Below, piece by piece: positions 20,604 through 32,101 of a stretch of 54,097 nt of DNA. Below the pieces are notes generated by a model. It was not told the origin of the DNA and made no database searches. It was given only the letters and a program-made list of their open reading frames with translations. The number at the start of each line of letters is the position of its first letter. Position 1 is the stretch's first letter. The stretch covers positions 20,754-74,850 of the forward strand of contig BRYA01000346.1 in NCBI GenBank assembly GCA_030267965.1. Direction: 5' to 3'. The DNA is from Triparma columacea (lineage: Eukaryota; Sar; Bolidophyceae; Parmales; Triparmaceae). The position numbers and the translations under genes were made by a program.

Positions 20604-20744
20604 GGTCTTCTCATATTTTCAATCAAACTCTCCTTTTTTTCATCACCTTCTAGGTCCTCTTCGGGTACCCGAGCGAGTGGGACAATTAAGGTCTTCTCAT
20701 ATTTTCAATCAAACTCTCCTTTTTTTCATCACCTTCTAGGTCCT
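20568..20744. repeat. Perfect 86-bp tandem duplication spanning a stop codon
   Basis: Unit 1 is 20568-20653 and unit 2 is 20654-20739; the next five bases (GTCCT) begin a third unit. Each unit starts GTCCTCTTCGGGTACCCG and ends CACCTTCTAG. Unit 1 holds the last codons and TAA stop of the methyltransferase gene, and unit 2 repeats them in the 3' region. All junctions read AGGTCCT, so a 7-bp microhomology bounds the event. It is either a very recent duplication or an assembly artefact. Confidence 0.95.
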
Positions 20745-20800
20745 ACCTTCCGACTGGGAGAGCTGACTTTTCAGACCGAAATCAGCCAAAAAGAGAATCC

Positions 20801-21115
20801 ATGAGGTCTTCAGAATCGGGGGAACGCGATGGTAAAAGGGCTAAAACGGGTTCTGCTAACAGAAGGAAGAGCGGCGACTTCAAGAAATCTATCCCCCCGC
20901 GTAAATTCAATGATATATTAGAGAGGTGAGTAAGATTTTGTTCACTTTTGAGGACCTCTACCTCGTTCCAAACGCGTCGTTTGCGCTCGTTTCTTTCGTA
21001 TTCTGCGTCTGATGGTCCATACAGGCGCCCATGCAGAAGGAATCCCAACAAAATTTGCTTACATGCAAGCTATGACTTTTTTGGGGAAAAAGTCGAAACA
21101 AGGCCTCTTTTTTAG
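20801..21115 (+). CDS. Candidate small basic protein, two exons (uncertain)
   Basis: Possible exons 20801-20925 and 21025-21115 join in phase 2 through a strong GTGAGT donor and a CAG acceptor, giving 71 residues. It begins MRSSESGERDGKRAKTGS, continues with a Lys/Arg-rich middle (FKKSIPPRKFNDILER), and ends with a Cys- and aromatic-containing segment (NKICLHASYDFFGEKVETR). It looks like a small nuclear protein or the C-terminal part of a larger gene. I recognise no family. The good splice sites and in-frame continuation argue for coding; its small size argues for caution. Confidence 0.35.
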
Positions 21116-21859
21116 AAGAAAAAGGCAAAAACCAGGGCAGAGTGATTTTACAGGGCAGAGTGAGTTTTTTTTTAATTACAAATTTAAACATAAAGATGCC
21201 GACGTGTCGCGATAATTTTTTCAATTATCGGTAGGATTACGGCAAAGCTTTCGCGGAGTATCTTCGCTGTAAATTTCTGAGGTCGTAACTTACTTTCTTT
21301 TTCCTCTCCTTCTCGGTGCCCACGATGATTAAACATGTCCATTTGTCCCAAAGAACGAATTTCTATTGGGATTCCTTTCTACGGGGGGCGGCCTGAACCG
21401 AATGGATGAGTATACGGTTATAATAACACCAGAAAACGCAACTTGCGTCAATTCAGACCTCATAACATGGGAGGCCCCGAAAGTAAAGAACAATCCCCTC
21501 CTAGGGCCGTTACGGTCGGAAATAGCCATCCACAATACAACACTAACTACTCTGTAGATTGAAAGTGCCGTTAATAGTATAAACTATACGTTTCCCCGCG
21601 ATTGAATAGTATTTTTCAGTTATAACATGGGAGGATTGACCGATTTCGGCCCTTTTCAACAATGTGGTGAAAAACTATAATAAACGCGTTATAAGTCTAT
21701 ATTAATGCACTTCTGGCGGATTCATAAGTAGTAGAGGGGGGTGAAGCTTACTGGCGGTCCGAAGCTTAAATTTTAAAGAATGTTAAAAATCCCAAATGTC
21801 AGCTCTCCCAGTAGAATACCTCTCTCTCCTCTCTCCAAAAAACTATCCCAACTGCCTGG
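21116..21859. other. Intergenic region, moderately AT-rich
   Basis: About 740 bp precedes the ankyrin/fibronectin gene. A 63-residue open frame (21366-21557) has no recognised features. The words AACATGGGAGG occur at about 21470 and 21625, and GGGCAGAGTGA is tandemly repeated near 21137-21165. Nothing definite was identified. Confidence 0.4.
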
Positions 21860-24800
21860 ATGGCTGAGGCCTACGACTCCTGGCATGCCGACGAGCTCAC
21901 TCGGCAGCAGTTGGCCACAGTTGTTCGTGACGATATACTGAGCCTTTCTCGGTTTCTGATAAACCGGCACCGGTTCACATCTTACCTTGACTCCTCCACC
22001 CCCGGCCCTGCCCAACCTATTGACCCTTATTCCTCCCCCCCTCGGCCATCAACTGTCACCACAAAACCTTCATCGAATATATCCCCCCAATCAAGGCATC
22101 GTCCTACCTCCGTACCGGAGAATTCCTCTCGCCCCAACAAAATAACCTTGGTCCCTCGTGAGAAGGCTCTGGATGGCACTGATCATCAGTGCCAAGTCTG
22201 CGCGAAATCCATCATAAAGAAGGTTATCTGCTATCTTGACTCAGCTGACGTTCGTTTCGAAGTCGCCGAGCGCCTCCTCCTGCTGGCTGAGCAGGAGGCA
22301 AAGGATGCGGCAGAGTTGACCAAGTACAAGGCGACTCTTGAGGCTGGGGGCGATCTCCAAGTCGCCGGTTTCTCCGAAGAGGATATAAAGGGTATCAAAG
22401 AGAAAAAGAAGGCACGAATTATCGAAAACTTCTTGCGTAATCTTCAAATATCGAAATCAAACGAGGAACAACAGAGGCAGAGAAAGCAAGAACTGCTGGC
22501 ACTAGCGGCCAGCTTGGAGAACGAGGAGCTCGGAGCCACCAACAAGGACGACGACAACAGCTCAGTAGCCTCCCCCCCTCCGTCCGCCGACAAAATTAAG
22601 GAGGATCTCAACCTTGTGTTTTACGACAGTGAGTACTTTGGGCTCTTCAATGCAAACGACGTGAAGCCCCTCTTTCACAAACCTCTAGAAAAAGAGGACC
22701 CTGCCACGACCAAGGTTCGCTTCAACCCCTTTATTACAAAAATGTACAGGCTTGTGTCTAAGCAGTCGGAGCCAGAGGAAGCCATCGTTGACGTTCTGGA
22801 CAAGGTGAGAATTGACAAAAAAAGAGACACGGTACCCTAACGGTTCTAAATATTCACGCAACCCTTTCGGCGAAACTCACTTCGCTCGTCGCAGGTCTCA
22901 ATGCTTCTCAATGTAAAAAAATGTGCCTTCCCCAGCGATATCCAAGATATCCCTAGGAAGGACATCTTCACCGACATTATCAAGGAAGACGTTTCGTCGA
23001 ACCTGCGGGAAAACATTGTTGACCTTTTTGGTAAAGCCAAGGACGACACCCGACCCTACACGGCAGGCAGGACAAAACCCATGAAGGAGCTTTACTTCAC
23101 CGACAAGTTCGTGCTAGCTGCTGCCAAGGGTGACCGCAGAACGTTGCTCGCCATGTTGAAGGACGGGCAGGACGTTGACGACTTCAGCTCCACCTTTAGA
23201 TATTCTGCTCTTCATGCAGCGTCGGATTTCGGACATTCAGATTGCGTCGAAATCCTATTACAACACGGCGCCATCGTCAACGTCAGGAATAGGATCACAG
23301 GCAAGACGCCACTCCATTACGCCGCCGAGAGCCGCAGGTTTGACGTCTGCCGTAAGCTGCTTTCTTCAGGTGCGAGCAAGCGCACGAGGGACATGATTGG
23401 ACTCAAGCCCCTTCATTACGCCACCGAAGTGCAAGATCCCGATTCGCTCGAAAGGGCGAAACTCTTAAGAGATTCCCCGGGCCGAATTTTCAAAGTCGAC
23501 TTTGTCTCCACGTCGACCTGTGGCCTCCCCAACCTTCTCTCCACCATGACGATGAATTGGTCCCAGCCTAAGAATCTCGGATACGACGAAGACCCGATCG
23601 ATCACCATAGGATATCTTGGCACGCCGTGAAGCCCCGTTTGGTCAACCCCCTGTACACACAATTTTTGCTCTTGCTGAATAAGAAGGACAGGCAAATCGA
23701 ACATATTCCGTGCGAGCATGGCTGGTGTCACGATGATAGCCCGGACAAACCGCACACAATACGAGGTCTTAAGCCGTCCGAGGAGTACAGGATCATCGTT
23801 CAGGCACACTCTGCTGGTGGCTACGGGCCTGTCTCTCACGAGGTCACGCACAAATGTGCTACTGACGTCCCTTCGATCCCGGGAAGGCCCATGTTCATGA
23901 AATCAACATCAACGAGCGTGACAGTTTCCTGGCTTCCGCCCAAGTGGGAAAATGGGGAGCCCATCAAGTCTTACCAAGTCTCTCGTCAAATCCTCCTGAA
24001 GAAGCACATGGACGCCCTGAGGAAGGCACAGGAGATGAAACAGAAAGAGGAGGAGGAGCTTGAGCGGGAGCAGGGAGTAGAGATTACCGTGGAAGGTAAA
24101 GATTCCATTGTCGACGCCGACGGAAAGGAGGAGGAAAAGAAAGGAGACGACGATTCTCTCGTTAGGTCCCTCGATGGGTCCCTCGATGGGTCGTTGTCCC
24201 TCGACGGCTCCCTTGAATCCGTGGAATCGTTGGACGATAGCATGTGGGTCACGTACATGGCAAGTGGAGCTAAGCCCGTCTTCACAGTCAAGGGGGTTCC
24301 TCACGGCGGATGGGTGCAAATGAGGGTCAGAGCCAAGAACAAAAACGGATACAGCGAATTTGGCAAGATAGGGGGACCCTTTCAGGCACTGGAGCCTGTT
24401 AGGCTTCTCAGCCGCACCGCCCACAACATGCATATCATTTGGCAGACAATCCCCGCCAAGGAGGTCATTTGCTTCGAGCTCAACGTGAGAAAATACGGCC
24501 TCATAAATAGCGAGGATGACTACGAAGTGATTGCTACCAATATCCCACAGAATATCAATGGCATAGAGTACCACATTAGCAATCTCCGGCCCGGTACGGA
24601 TTACCAATACAGGACCAGGGGCAAAATCGCTGGGAGTGGGTGGCAAAAGTGGGAGGAGGGCATCGTGTCCAAGGTGTTTAGGTGAGAACGCGAAAATAAT
24701 AATAGAAGCGCCAATATCAGCGTAATCTCAGCGCAGCCTTAGCACAGCATCAGCGTACCCTCTAAACTAACCTTCTTCAAACTCCAGGACGATTGACACC

Positions 24801-25397
24801 GAGCCTGACCCTCCCACCAAGCCGTACGACAAGATGGGAGCGTCCACTGCCACGAGTATTGTGCTCAAGTGGGAGGCGGGGGCAAGCAATGGAAAGGCGA
24901 TCACCGAGTTCGAGGTTTGGTGGGATCCTAACAAGATGGGGTGGGCTTTTTTGGCCGAAGTCAAGGGCCCCCCCGTCCTCTTAGTCTCAGACCTCGAGGT
25001 GGGAGGACACTACCTTTTCAAGGTCAAAGCCAAGAACGAAATCGGCTGGGGAGAATTTAGCGAGTTCAGCGATAGCGTGACGACCAATCCCATCCCGATC
25101 CCCGGAGTTCCTATTTTGAAATCTAAGGGAATAGGATGGGTTGAGCTAGAATGGAAACCTCCTGGGGGACAAATGCTCGTCGATAGCTATGAGGTTCAGA
25201 AGAGAATCTGCGTCAGCGAGAGCCTCAGCCACGAGCAGTGGGAAAGTGTCACCAAGACGTGCAACAGGGAATTCCTCCTGGTACAGGAACTCAGGCCTTG
25301 CGCAAGCTACCAATTCAGGGTCAGAGCGCTCACATTTGATGGCTGGAGTAGTTTCAGTCTCATCTCTGGTGCATTCAGTACCAGCCGGAGGCACTAA
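21860..25397 (+). CDS. Ankyrin-repeat and fibronectin type III multidomain protein
   Basis: Three exons: 21860-22804, 22895-24681 and 24788-25397 (1113 residues). The N-terminal third is helical and charged, with Glu/Lys-rich segments around residues 130-240. About three ankyrin repeats lie at residues 390-480 (YSALHAASDFGHSDCVEILL; GKTPLHYAAESRRFDV; GLKPLHYA). At least four fibronectin-III-like modules follow to the end, recognisable by VTVSWLPPKWENGEPIKSYQ, VQMRVRAKNKNGYSEF, SIVLKWEAG with YLFKVKAKNEIGWGEFS, and VELEWKPPGG with YQFRVRALTFDGW. A Glu-rich insertion with SLDGSLDGS repeats interrupts one module. There is no signal peptide or membrane segment, so it is probably a cytoplasmic scaffold; the ANKFN1-like combination is known in animals. 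Function unknown. Confidence 0.85.
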
Positions 25398-25486
25398 AGA
25401 AAGATGTTGTTGAAAAGAAAGACGTTGTTGTTTGTACTTGAACAGGCAGAGAGAATTCTTTATCTTCCAGCAAATAGTGCAGTGAA

Positions 25487-26359
25487 CTAAGCAATCAGCT
25501 CTTCGATACTCTTTGGCTTACTTCCGTAAGGAATGTGCTTGTAATCCCCAAAGTCCATGTTTTCGCCCTTGTAATATTCTTTGAATCTGCAGATGACGGT
25601 AATGACTGTAACGATGAAAAGAAATTGAAGTATCGAAATCGCGAGGGCGATACTCTCAAGACTCCCCAATTGCGAATTGATCGCGTCCTTAAAATATACG
25701 CTGCACGTCGTCGTGTAAGATGTATCACACTCGAGGTAGGCCGGGTTCTCCTCCTCATCATTATTGTCCAGCCAACTGCAACATGTCCCCTCAATCTGAA
25801 TTTCCTTGATCCACGCTAGGTCCTCCGAATTAGTCTCTGCGCTTGTAACAAGCGACTTCCAATTGGCCAGGAACGTCGTTTCCGCGTAATCATCGAAAGT
25901 GTCGTTGGATAGAGCTACAGTCATAACTGATGCAACAATGATTTCAGCAATGGTGACGCAGATCACAATTATAGTCCAAAGTATCAGTATTCTGTATTAG
26001 TCAGTGACGAGCAGGGTGTCCGGGTTAGCAAAAGACGCAATCGATTAGGCAGCGGTATCCCCTCTAGACACTTACCTTTTGCTCCTCCTCCTCGTACCCC
26101 AAACACCCAGCACAGAGGCAAGCACCATGAGCGCCCCCATGTCGGTAGTGGCGATGGTTGTGGGCTCCACAAAAGGAAAAAGTCTCATGAGTTGGCTCGA
26201 AACCAAGTTGGCCGCTGCCAGTGCAATCATTATGATGCCGAAAATAAAGTATATGAAGTTCACCCCGTAAAGAAACTTGTGGTTCGTCTCCCTAGACGTT
26301 TCGTTCATGGTAATTTCCTTGCCACAGCATATTGTTGTACATTTCTCATTACCGATCAT
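25487..26359 (-). CDS. Tetraspanin-like four-transmembrane protein
   Basis: Two exons on the minus strand: 26076-26359 and 25487-25991 (262 residues), joined in phase 2 to give RRRSKRILILWTIIVICV. Four hydrophobic segments are visible: NFIYFIFGIIMIALAAANL, MGALMVLASVLGVWG, ILILWTIIVICVTIAEIIVA and SILQFLFIVTVITVICRF. The large loop between segments 3 and 4 has GTCCSW, a variant of the diagnostic tetraspanin CCG motif, plus two later Cys (LECDTSYTTTC), as in the EC2 loop. The N-terminus carries several Cys (TTICCG) that could be palmitoylated. Tetraspanins organise membrane protein microdomains. An in-frame extension to 26614 exists, but its sequence looks non-coding. It converges with the ankyrin/FnIII gene (89 bp apart). 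Confidence 0.85.
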
Positions 26360-26908
26360 GATAAACCGAGTTCCCTCGCGTGATGTGATTACTTTGCCCT
26401 TTGATGATTTTAAAAACTCTGGTTTCCTTTGGCAAAGGTTGGGGGGTCTGCGAGGGTATAGAGGAAAAAAAGAAGATAAAAGCGGAACGAAAGGAGTTAG
26501 AGACAACGGATATAAGCGATCCCAGTTAGAGGGGCAGAGTTGGACAGTTGTAACCAACACACATTGCCGAGGGGTGGGTGAGGCCTTGAGGAGTTGAGAG
26601 AAGTGTCCAGGCAAAAGCGAACCACCTGCGGGTGCAACTCCGGACTCAAAGAACCAACGCTCACCTCAAAATCTGCTGCGGCTTTGGGGTTGGTTTTGTT
26701 TTCTGTTTGGTTCCTGGTTTCCTTGTTTCTCCAAAAAGCAAAATAGTACCGGACTGCTCCTTCTTGACAAAAATACCAACCCCACAGCGCCCCTTACAGT
26801 CATTCATACGCACTCACTCTCCATTTCTGCCAAAAATTCCCTCCATCCGCCCCCACACGTCACACTTCGCCTTTCTCTCTCCCTTTCAGGCACCAACAGC
26901 TTCTTACG
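26360..26908. promoter_or_regulatory. Divergent promoter region, tetraspanin / GPI protein
   Basis: About 550 bp separate the two divergent start codons. It is mixed in composition, with a purine-rich patch near 26455-26490 and a pyrimidine-rich patch before the + start. No motif could be assigned. Confidence 0.4.
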
Positions 26909-27806
26909 ATGGGACATCTTCACGGGCTATTCCTACCCCTCTTTCTTGCCCTACTGACCCTTCATATTCCCCATTGCACGGCTCAAACAGACCCTCCGAC
27001 TGTTTCACCCACTGCTGCACCAACTGCAGCTCCTACTGGTGTCAATGGAACGTCAGGTGAGTTTGACTGTGCCTTCTCTTAATCCTGCCCGCCATTCCCC
27101 CATCCTCCCCTAACACAACATCGCCTCGACTTGTACAGGCGGCGGCGACGACAGCAATCCTTTTTTCCCGTCTCAGGGAGATTGCAACATGACAAAATAT
27201 TATGAATGGTTTGAAGAGCCATTTACCGAGCTAGACCAAACCTTAACTATACCTGCAACAAATCAACGTTGGTGGGACATAACGCACTACGGAGATAACC
27301 AATTATTCACTCTGAAGAACGGGCACGCGATGGAGGTGCTGGGGACCAAGTGTCGTGAGTATTTGAAGGCAATCAACGTTGGGCTGGCAGGCCAGCATGG
27401 GCCTGTGCCTGAACAAGCCATCTACGACGTTATGTGTACAGAATTTTGCAATTACAACGACTTGCTTCGCGTTGAGGCACTCCAACAATCTGGTTGTACA
27501 TGTATGGATTTGTCAACAAAGGAACACGAGATAGGTTACTCGAGACCAGGGGATTGGTGTCGAGAGAATAGCGGAAAGATTCTGTGCGAGGAGTTAGACA
27601 GGTGTGGGGTATGGGAGTGCCAGCTAGAAGACTTTTCTTGCCCGAGGCAGGAGTACAATACAATCAACGTGGAGTTGCGGGGCTTTGCTTCCACAGACTA
27701 CGCAGGTCCCAGTAGGGGATCTTGCAGTGGGGCGGATGGAATCTTTGGTTCGCTTATGCTGAGCACGGTATTAGGACTCCTCGGCTCAACATTCCTGCTG
27801 CTTTAG
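26909..27806 (+). CDS. Secreted, probably GPI-anchored, cysteine-rich surface protein
   Basis: Two exons: 26909-27056 and 27139-27806 (271 residues), phase 1. Exon 1 encodes a clear signal peptide (LFLPLFLALLTLHIPHCTA) and a Pro/Thr/Ala-rich spacer. Exon 2 encodes a compact domain with about fifteen Cys, including CTEFCNY, SGCTCMD and GVWECQLEDFSC. The end is SGADGIFGSLMLSTV followed by a hydrophobic tail with no charged residue after it. A short small-residue region plus a hydrophobic terminus is the usual GPI-attachment signal. No known domain is recognised. It lies head-to-head with the tetraspanin gene, which also acts at the cell surface. A coat or adhesion protein is an inference only. 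Confidence 0.75.
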
Positions 27807-27853
27807 AAAATATAGAAACCCAACCTTTTCACGTAAATGCTTCGTTGACTTTT

Positions 27854-30800
27854 TTAAGTTTCGGTCTCCGCATCAGCATTGGCCAGAGCGGAGACAGCAG
27901 CATGGACCAGCCTCTTCAGCGCGGCCATGTCCTTAGCCAAGCTCTGTCCCGAGGGGGTTGACATGATTTCCTGGCTTTGGTTGAGGACCGAGTGGGTCGA
28001 CTGGGCCACGCTGTTCACCAGCACCTTGACCTTAGACTCCATAATTGTCCTAATCGCCCTCCTTTCCTTTACCAATGTATCGCACCTCTCGTTCGCCCTT
28101 ACAAGCTTCCCGCTATCACCGTCGTTGCCACCATTGGTCTTCTCGCTGCCGTTGCCGATTGCCGCCGCAGCCGCAACCCTGCGAAGCTCCTCTATCTCAC
28201 CCTGCTGCGCCGCCAACTTTCCCTCAACTGTATGGACTCTTTCCTTCGCCTGACTCAGTTCCTCTGCCATAGTTTGAGCCTGCTGCTGCTGCGAGTTGCT
28301 ATTCTCTCGAAGCAGGTACTCCATACTAACTTTCTCGGCCCGAACCTCGTCCAGCTGTTTCGCTGTGTCGGTCTGCTCCTGGAGAGCGGTTGACAACAAG
28401 ACCTCCAGTTCGCCTATTTTCTGCCTGGCGTCGAGCATTGGGGTCGATTTCGATGGTGCAGACGACAAAGTGGAGGTAGCTTCGAACATGTTATCGGAAG
28501 AAGTCGACGTTTTGAAGGGGTGGAACTGCTTTGTGTCCAAAAGCGCCAAGGGGTTGCTTTCAATCGCTGCAGTAGCAGCAGCGGTAGCAGCGGCAGCAGT
28601 TGCGTCCGAATTGATTAGATCGCCAATCTTGGCTGCACTGGCCTCTTGGTCCATCGCCTGACCGAGGGCTTGCTGCTGCCCCCCGCCGCTCCATTCACCG
28701 AGCGCGTCGGCAACCTTTTCGTCCGTAACGGGGGAACCAGCTGTGTTCTCCAGCGTCACCCTCTGCAGGTGAATAAGCTGGGCAGTCTTCTCGTCAAGTT
28801 TTTCCTCCAATTCTTTCTGGTGTCGGTCATACGCGTCGAGTTCGTCCTGTAGGGCCATTATCTGCTCATCTCTCTCATTCAACCGCTGAGTCAAGGCAAT
28901 CATGATGTCACGCTGCTTTAAGAGGAGTTGCTTGTATCTATCCACCTGCGCCTTTTCTTCCTCAATAGTCTCGCGCTCCTTCTCAATTTCAGCGAGCCTG
29001 CCCTCGTACTCTTTCCTTACTTGCTCTTTGTAATGCTTTGTCATGTGGTTGTTGCCGCCTTCTCCGTTCTGGCCCCCTTCTCCTCCCTCTCCTCTGATCA
29101 TCTGATTTGTAAGCCTTGCAATCTCCTCCTCTAACTTCCTCTTCTCCTCCTTTTCTCTCATGAACTCGAGCGACCTAGACTCAAGCGCTCGTATAGCCGC
29201 CATCTTATCCGCCTCCGCCCGCCGTCTCTGTTCATCTATTTCCAATAGCCTCCTTTTGTCCACGACGTTCTTGTTTTTCTCCTCGAGCTCAGCCCGGAGT
29301 CGTTTCAGTTCCCTCTCGTACTTTCGCAATAGGGACTTTTGGTCAAGATCCTCGTTGATTTTAGGTTCGTTCTTGATGTTCTTTGCGCGGTTGGCGAATT
29401 TGAGAGTTGACAGGGATTCCACCATCGCCTCAAGTGCAGGAGAGATCATGGCCATCATGGTTGTCTTGCAGTTCCCTCCCAGGGAGTCCTCAAGGATGCG
29501 AGTTAGCTTCGAATCGCGATAGGGAATGTGCTGGCGCCCCTTGGTGTCAGTAAGGGCGGCAATGACGTTACCGAGGGCCGAGAGGGACTGGTTGATTTTC
29601 TTTGACTCTTCGAGTCTTTGTCCTGTAGCCCCCGAAAGCCTCACTCTCTCCGACCCCGCCAGGTCGACCAGGTTGAGCTTTCCAACCTTGAAGCTCTGCT
29701 TCACCCTGTTCTTCGCGGCTTTCTCCGCGGTGGCGCCACCGTTCGAGGGCGCAACATCGGTCTCAATCTCTGTCTGAGACTGCTCAACAATAATGATGAA
29801 GACAGCATGGGAGCGAGAGGAGATTTCGTTCATCTTGGTAGAGCCGGTCGCTCGAACAGCACCGCCCCTCTCCATGAGCCCGTAGATCTCAGCAGGAGAC
29901 CGGACCACCCACTCCGACAGACCCTCCACGAACACTCCCTTCTTCTTATCCTCACGAATGGACAGATTATTGCGCTCGGGTTTGAGAAGGTCGGAGATCC
30001 CCTCGTTGTAAATCTGAAGGTACGAAGCACGCACTAGAAAGCGCACGGTCTGCGAGGCATGGGCCTGGATGTGGCCGAAGATTTGCTCAATAGCCCGGGG
30101 AATGATTCCCCTGTCCTCAACGTTGGGATTGGGGGAAAGGTGATTCGCTTGCAGGTCTGACATCTGGAATCCCTCCATGGTGTATGTTTTCCCCGTACCA
30201 GTCTGTCCGTACGCGAAGATGGTCGCATTGTAGCCAGACAAGGACGAATCGACGATGCCTCTAGCCGTTGTCTCGTACACGAGGGACTGCGTAGCATTTT
30301 GGTCGTAAACATAATCGAACGTGAAGGTGTGGGCGTGCGCCACGGACGCCGTGCCGCTTCTTGCCTTGGGGCTGTCAGAAGAGGTAGGGCTTACCCTCTC
30401 AGGAAGAGCAGAAAGGTCCTCGCACACAGTGATACCGCGGCCGTTTGGGTGGACCTTGACAATGTTGACGAAGGGACGGTCGTTGTGAAGCTCCCGAGCG
30501 AGAGGGGGACGCGTCCTTATCACAACCTTGAAATTGGAGGATCGCTCCCCGGAGGAAGTCCCGCGGCCCACTTTGGCTGGAGTGGGGGAAGTTGTCGTCA
30601 CGACAGGCGAAGGATTCACACGGGATGAAACCGGGGCGGCAGGCTGGGGCAGGGAGTACGCGAGGGGATCGACGCGATCCGGCAGCGCAGTAGAGGTGAT
30701 GGGGGGGGAGGGGGGGGTGGCATGGGCAGGGAGGGTGTAGGAGTATGGGTCAGTCGAATGCAGCAGGTGAGCGGCGGAAGGAGGTGGTGGATTATCGGGG

Positions 30801-31329
30801 TGGTAGTGGCGAGGATTCTGGCTGGTCGACTGCTGCTGTCGCTGGTGGTGGTAATTGTAGTGGTTCTGCTGGAACCTCGTCTGCTGCGCCTGCTGCTCGA
30901 GCTGACGCTGTCGCCTCATGTTGTCAACCTTTGCCGCAGACGAGCTTGCTAGCAGGGACATGGGGGCGTTCGACGATGTGTTTACTATTGGGATGCCCTT
31001 CTGGGACAGACGCCTCTGCACCTTGGACAAGGGTGCTGAGGAGGAAGTTTGTCTTGAACTCAGAGAGCTGCTATTTTGCTGAGATACTCGACCACCGTTC
31101 CCTGAATGCTCATTACCGTAACCACCGTCGTATCCATATTCAGAATACGACGAACCTGAGGGAGCGAGTTAACAGGGGGTGAGAATCAGAGGTTTGGTTT
31201 CGATCGTAGGCGAGGAGGGGTGCCATGAGGTGGGACAGGGGGAAGGAGAAACGGAGTGGTGAAGCGGTCATTGGGAACCAGGGACACGGGAGGGGCGGTG
31301 ATAGAAGGGCACTCACGTTTACTATACAT
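27854..31329 (-). CDS. Kinesin with N-terminal extension, central motor and long coiled coil
   Basis: Two exons: a 13-nt first coding exon (31317-31329, MYSK plus one base) and 27854-31155, giving 1104 residues. The exon-1 join rests on a GTGAGT donor and phase 1 agreement. Residues 1-210 are disordered (Gln/Ser/Pro-rich). The motor spans about 212-620: FKVVIRTRPPLARE, P-loop GQTGTGKT, switch I NEISSRSH, switch II DLAGSE and KINQSLSALGNVI. The neck and stalk follow (KYERELKRLRAELEEK) with predicted coiled coil to about residue 1000. With the motor near the N-terminus it is expected to be plus-end directed. The motor loop contains a 20-residue Thr/Ser-rich insertion before YDQNATQ. The exact kinesin family was not resolved. 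The stop lies 47 bp from that of the GPI protein gene. Confidence 0.9.
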
Positions 31330-31560
31330 GGGGTGTGCTTTTTTAGTTACTCTTTGTCTCCTCAAATTGAGATAGATGCCCCTCTGCCCCTCCGCCTCTC
31401 CCCAGTTTTTTTGAGAAACAACAGTCAAAGCTTGGGTTAGACCCAACTTTGGTGACCCTGTGGACCCTGTTTTGATAGTGCAACAGTCATTCGGACTCAA
31501 ATAAATAAACTAAGAAATCGGTACCTTCTAAAGTAGCGGAAGAGTCCGAGATCTGTTAAT

Positions 31561-31998
31561 ATGGGCGGAGGGGTCTTCTTTTCCATTCGCAGCTCAGAGC
31601 AAATGGGTATCAGATCTGCCGGTTACGAGGACGAATTGCCAAAAGAGATCGCCGACTACGGCATAGACGATGAGCAGTGGGCGGAATTTATAGATCTCAC
31701 TAATAGGGCAATGAAATACGACTGGTTCTTCATCTGTCTGTTTTCGGCAGGGCCTGCGCTCATACTTTTTACGTGGTGGCTCGGCCTACAGAACAAGATA
31801 ATTCACGAGCACATGAAGAGGATGTGCAGAAAGATCAACGCGGAGAAGAAAATGTTTCCTGACCTCATCCTTAGTTGCCAGTGGGAGAATGAAGGGGAAA
31901 TGGTCATTTTTGGTGGCGAGGAGGGGGGGCCTACAAAGGCATACCATTACATTCACTTCGCCCGCAGAGAGGAGCCCAAGTACGAGGAGGACTATTGA
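31561..31998 (+). CDS. Small single-pass membrane protein, unknown function
   Basis: 145 residues, one exon. The start MGGG could be N-myristoylated if Met is removed (MGGGVFFS). One transmembrane helix is centred on WFFICLFSAGPALILFTWWL (residues about 54-76). It is followed by a basic helix (EHMKRMCRKINAEKK) and a conserved-looking acidic C-terminal domain (ILSCQWENEGEMVIF). The first 50 residues are acidic. It shares a 231-bp divergent promoter with the kinesin gene and ends 103 bp from the convergent SHIPPO gene. No family recognised; the coding call rests on length, composition and a clean ATG. Confidence 0.7.
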   Translation: MGGGVFFSIRSSEQMGIRSAGYEDELPKEIADYGIDDEQWAEFIDLTNRAMKYDWFFICLFSAGPALILFTWWLGLQNKIIHEHMKRMCRKINAEKKMFPDLILSCQWENEGEMVIFGGEEGGPTKAYHYIHFARREEPKYEEDY

Positions 31999-32101
31999 AC
32001 TGGTCTCGAGAACACATTATTGTTAGAAGACTGCAAGATAAGATAAAAAGAGAAAAAAGAAAAGAACTCATATCATAAACCAAAAGAAAAAGTGACTCAA
32101 A

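Noticed and set aside
21366..21557. 63-codon frame upstream of the ankyrin/FnIII gene
   Set aside because: No family match, no splice partners, and composition does not stand out from intergenic DNA; kept only as a note.
23909..24646. 245-codon minus-strand frame
   Set aside because: Lies opposite the fibronectin-III modules, which show clear domain motifs; no features of its own.
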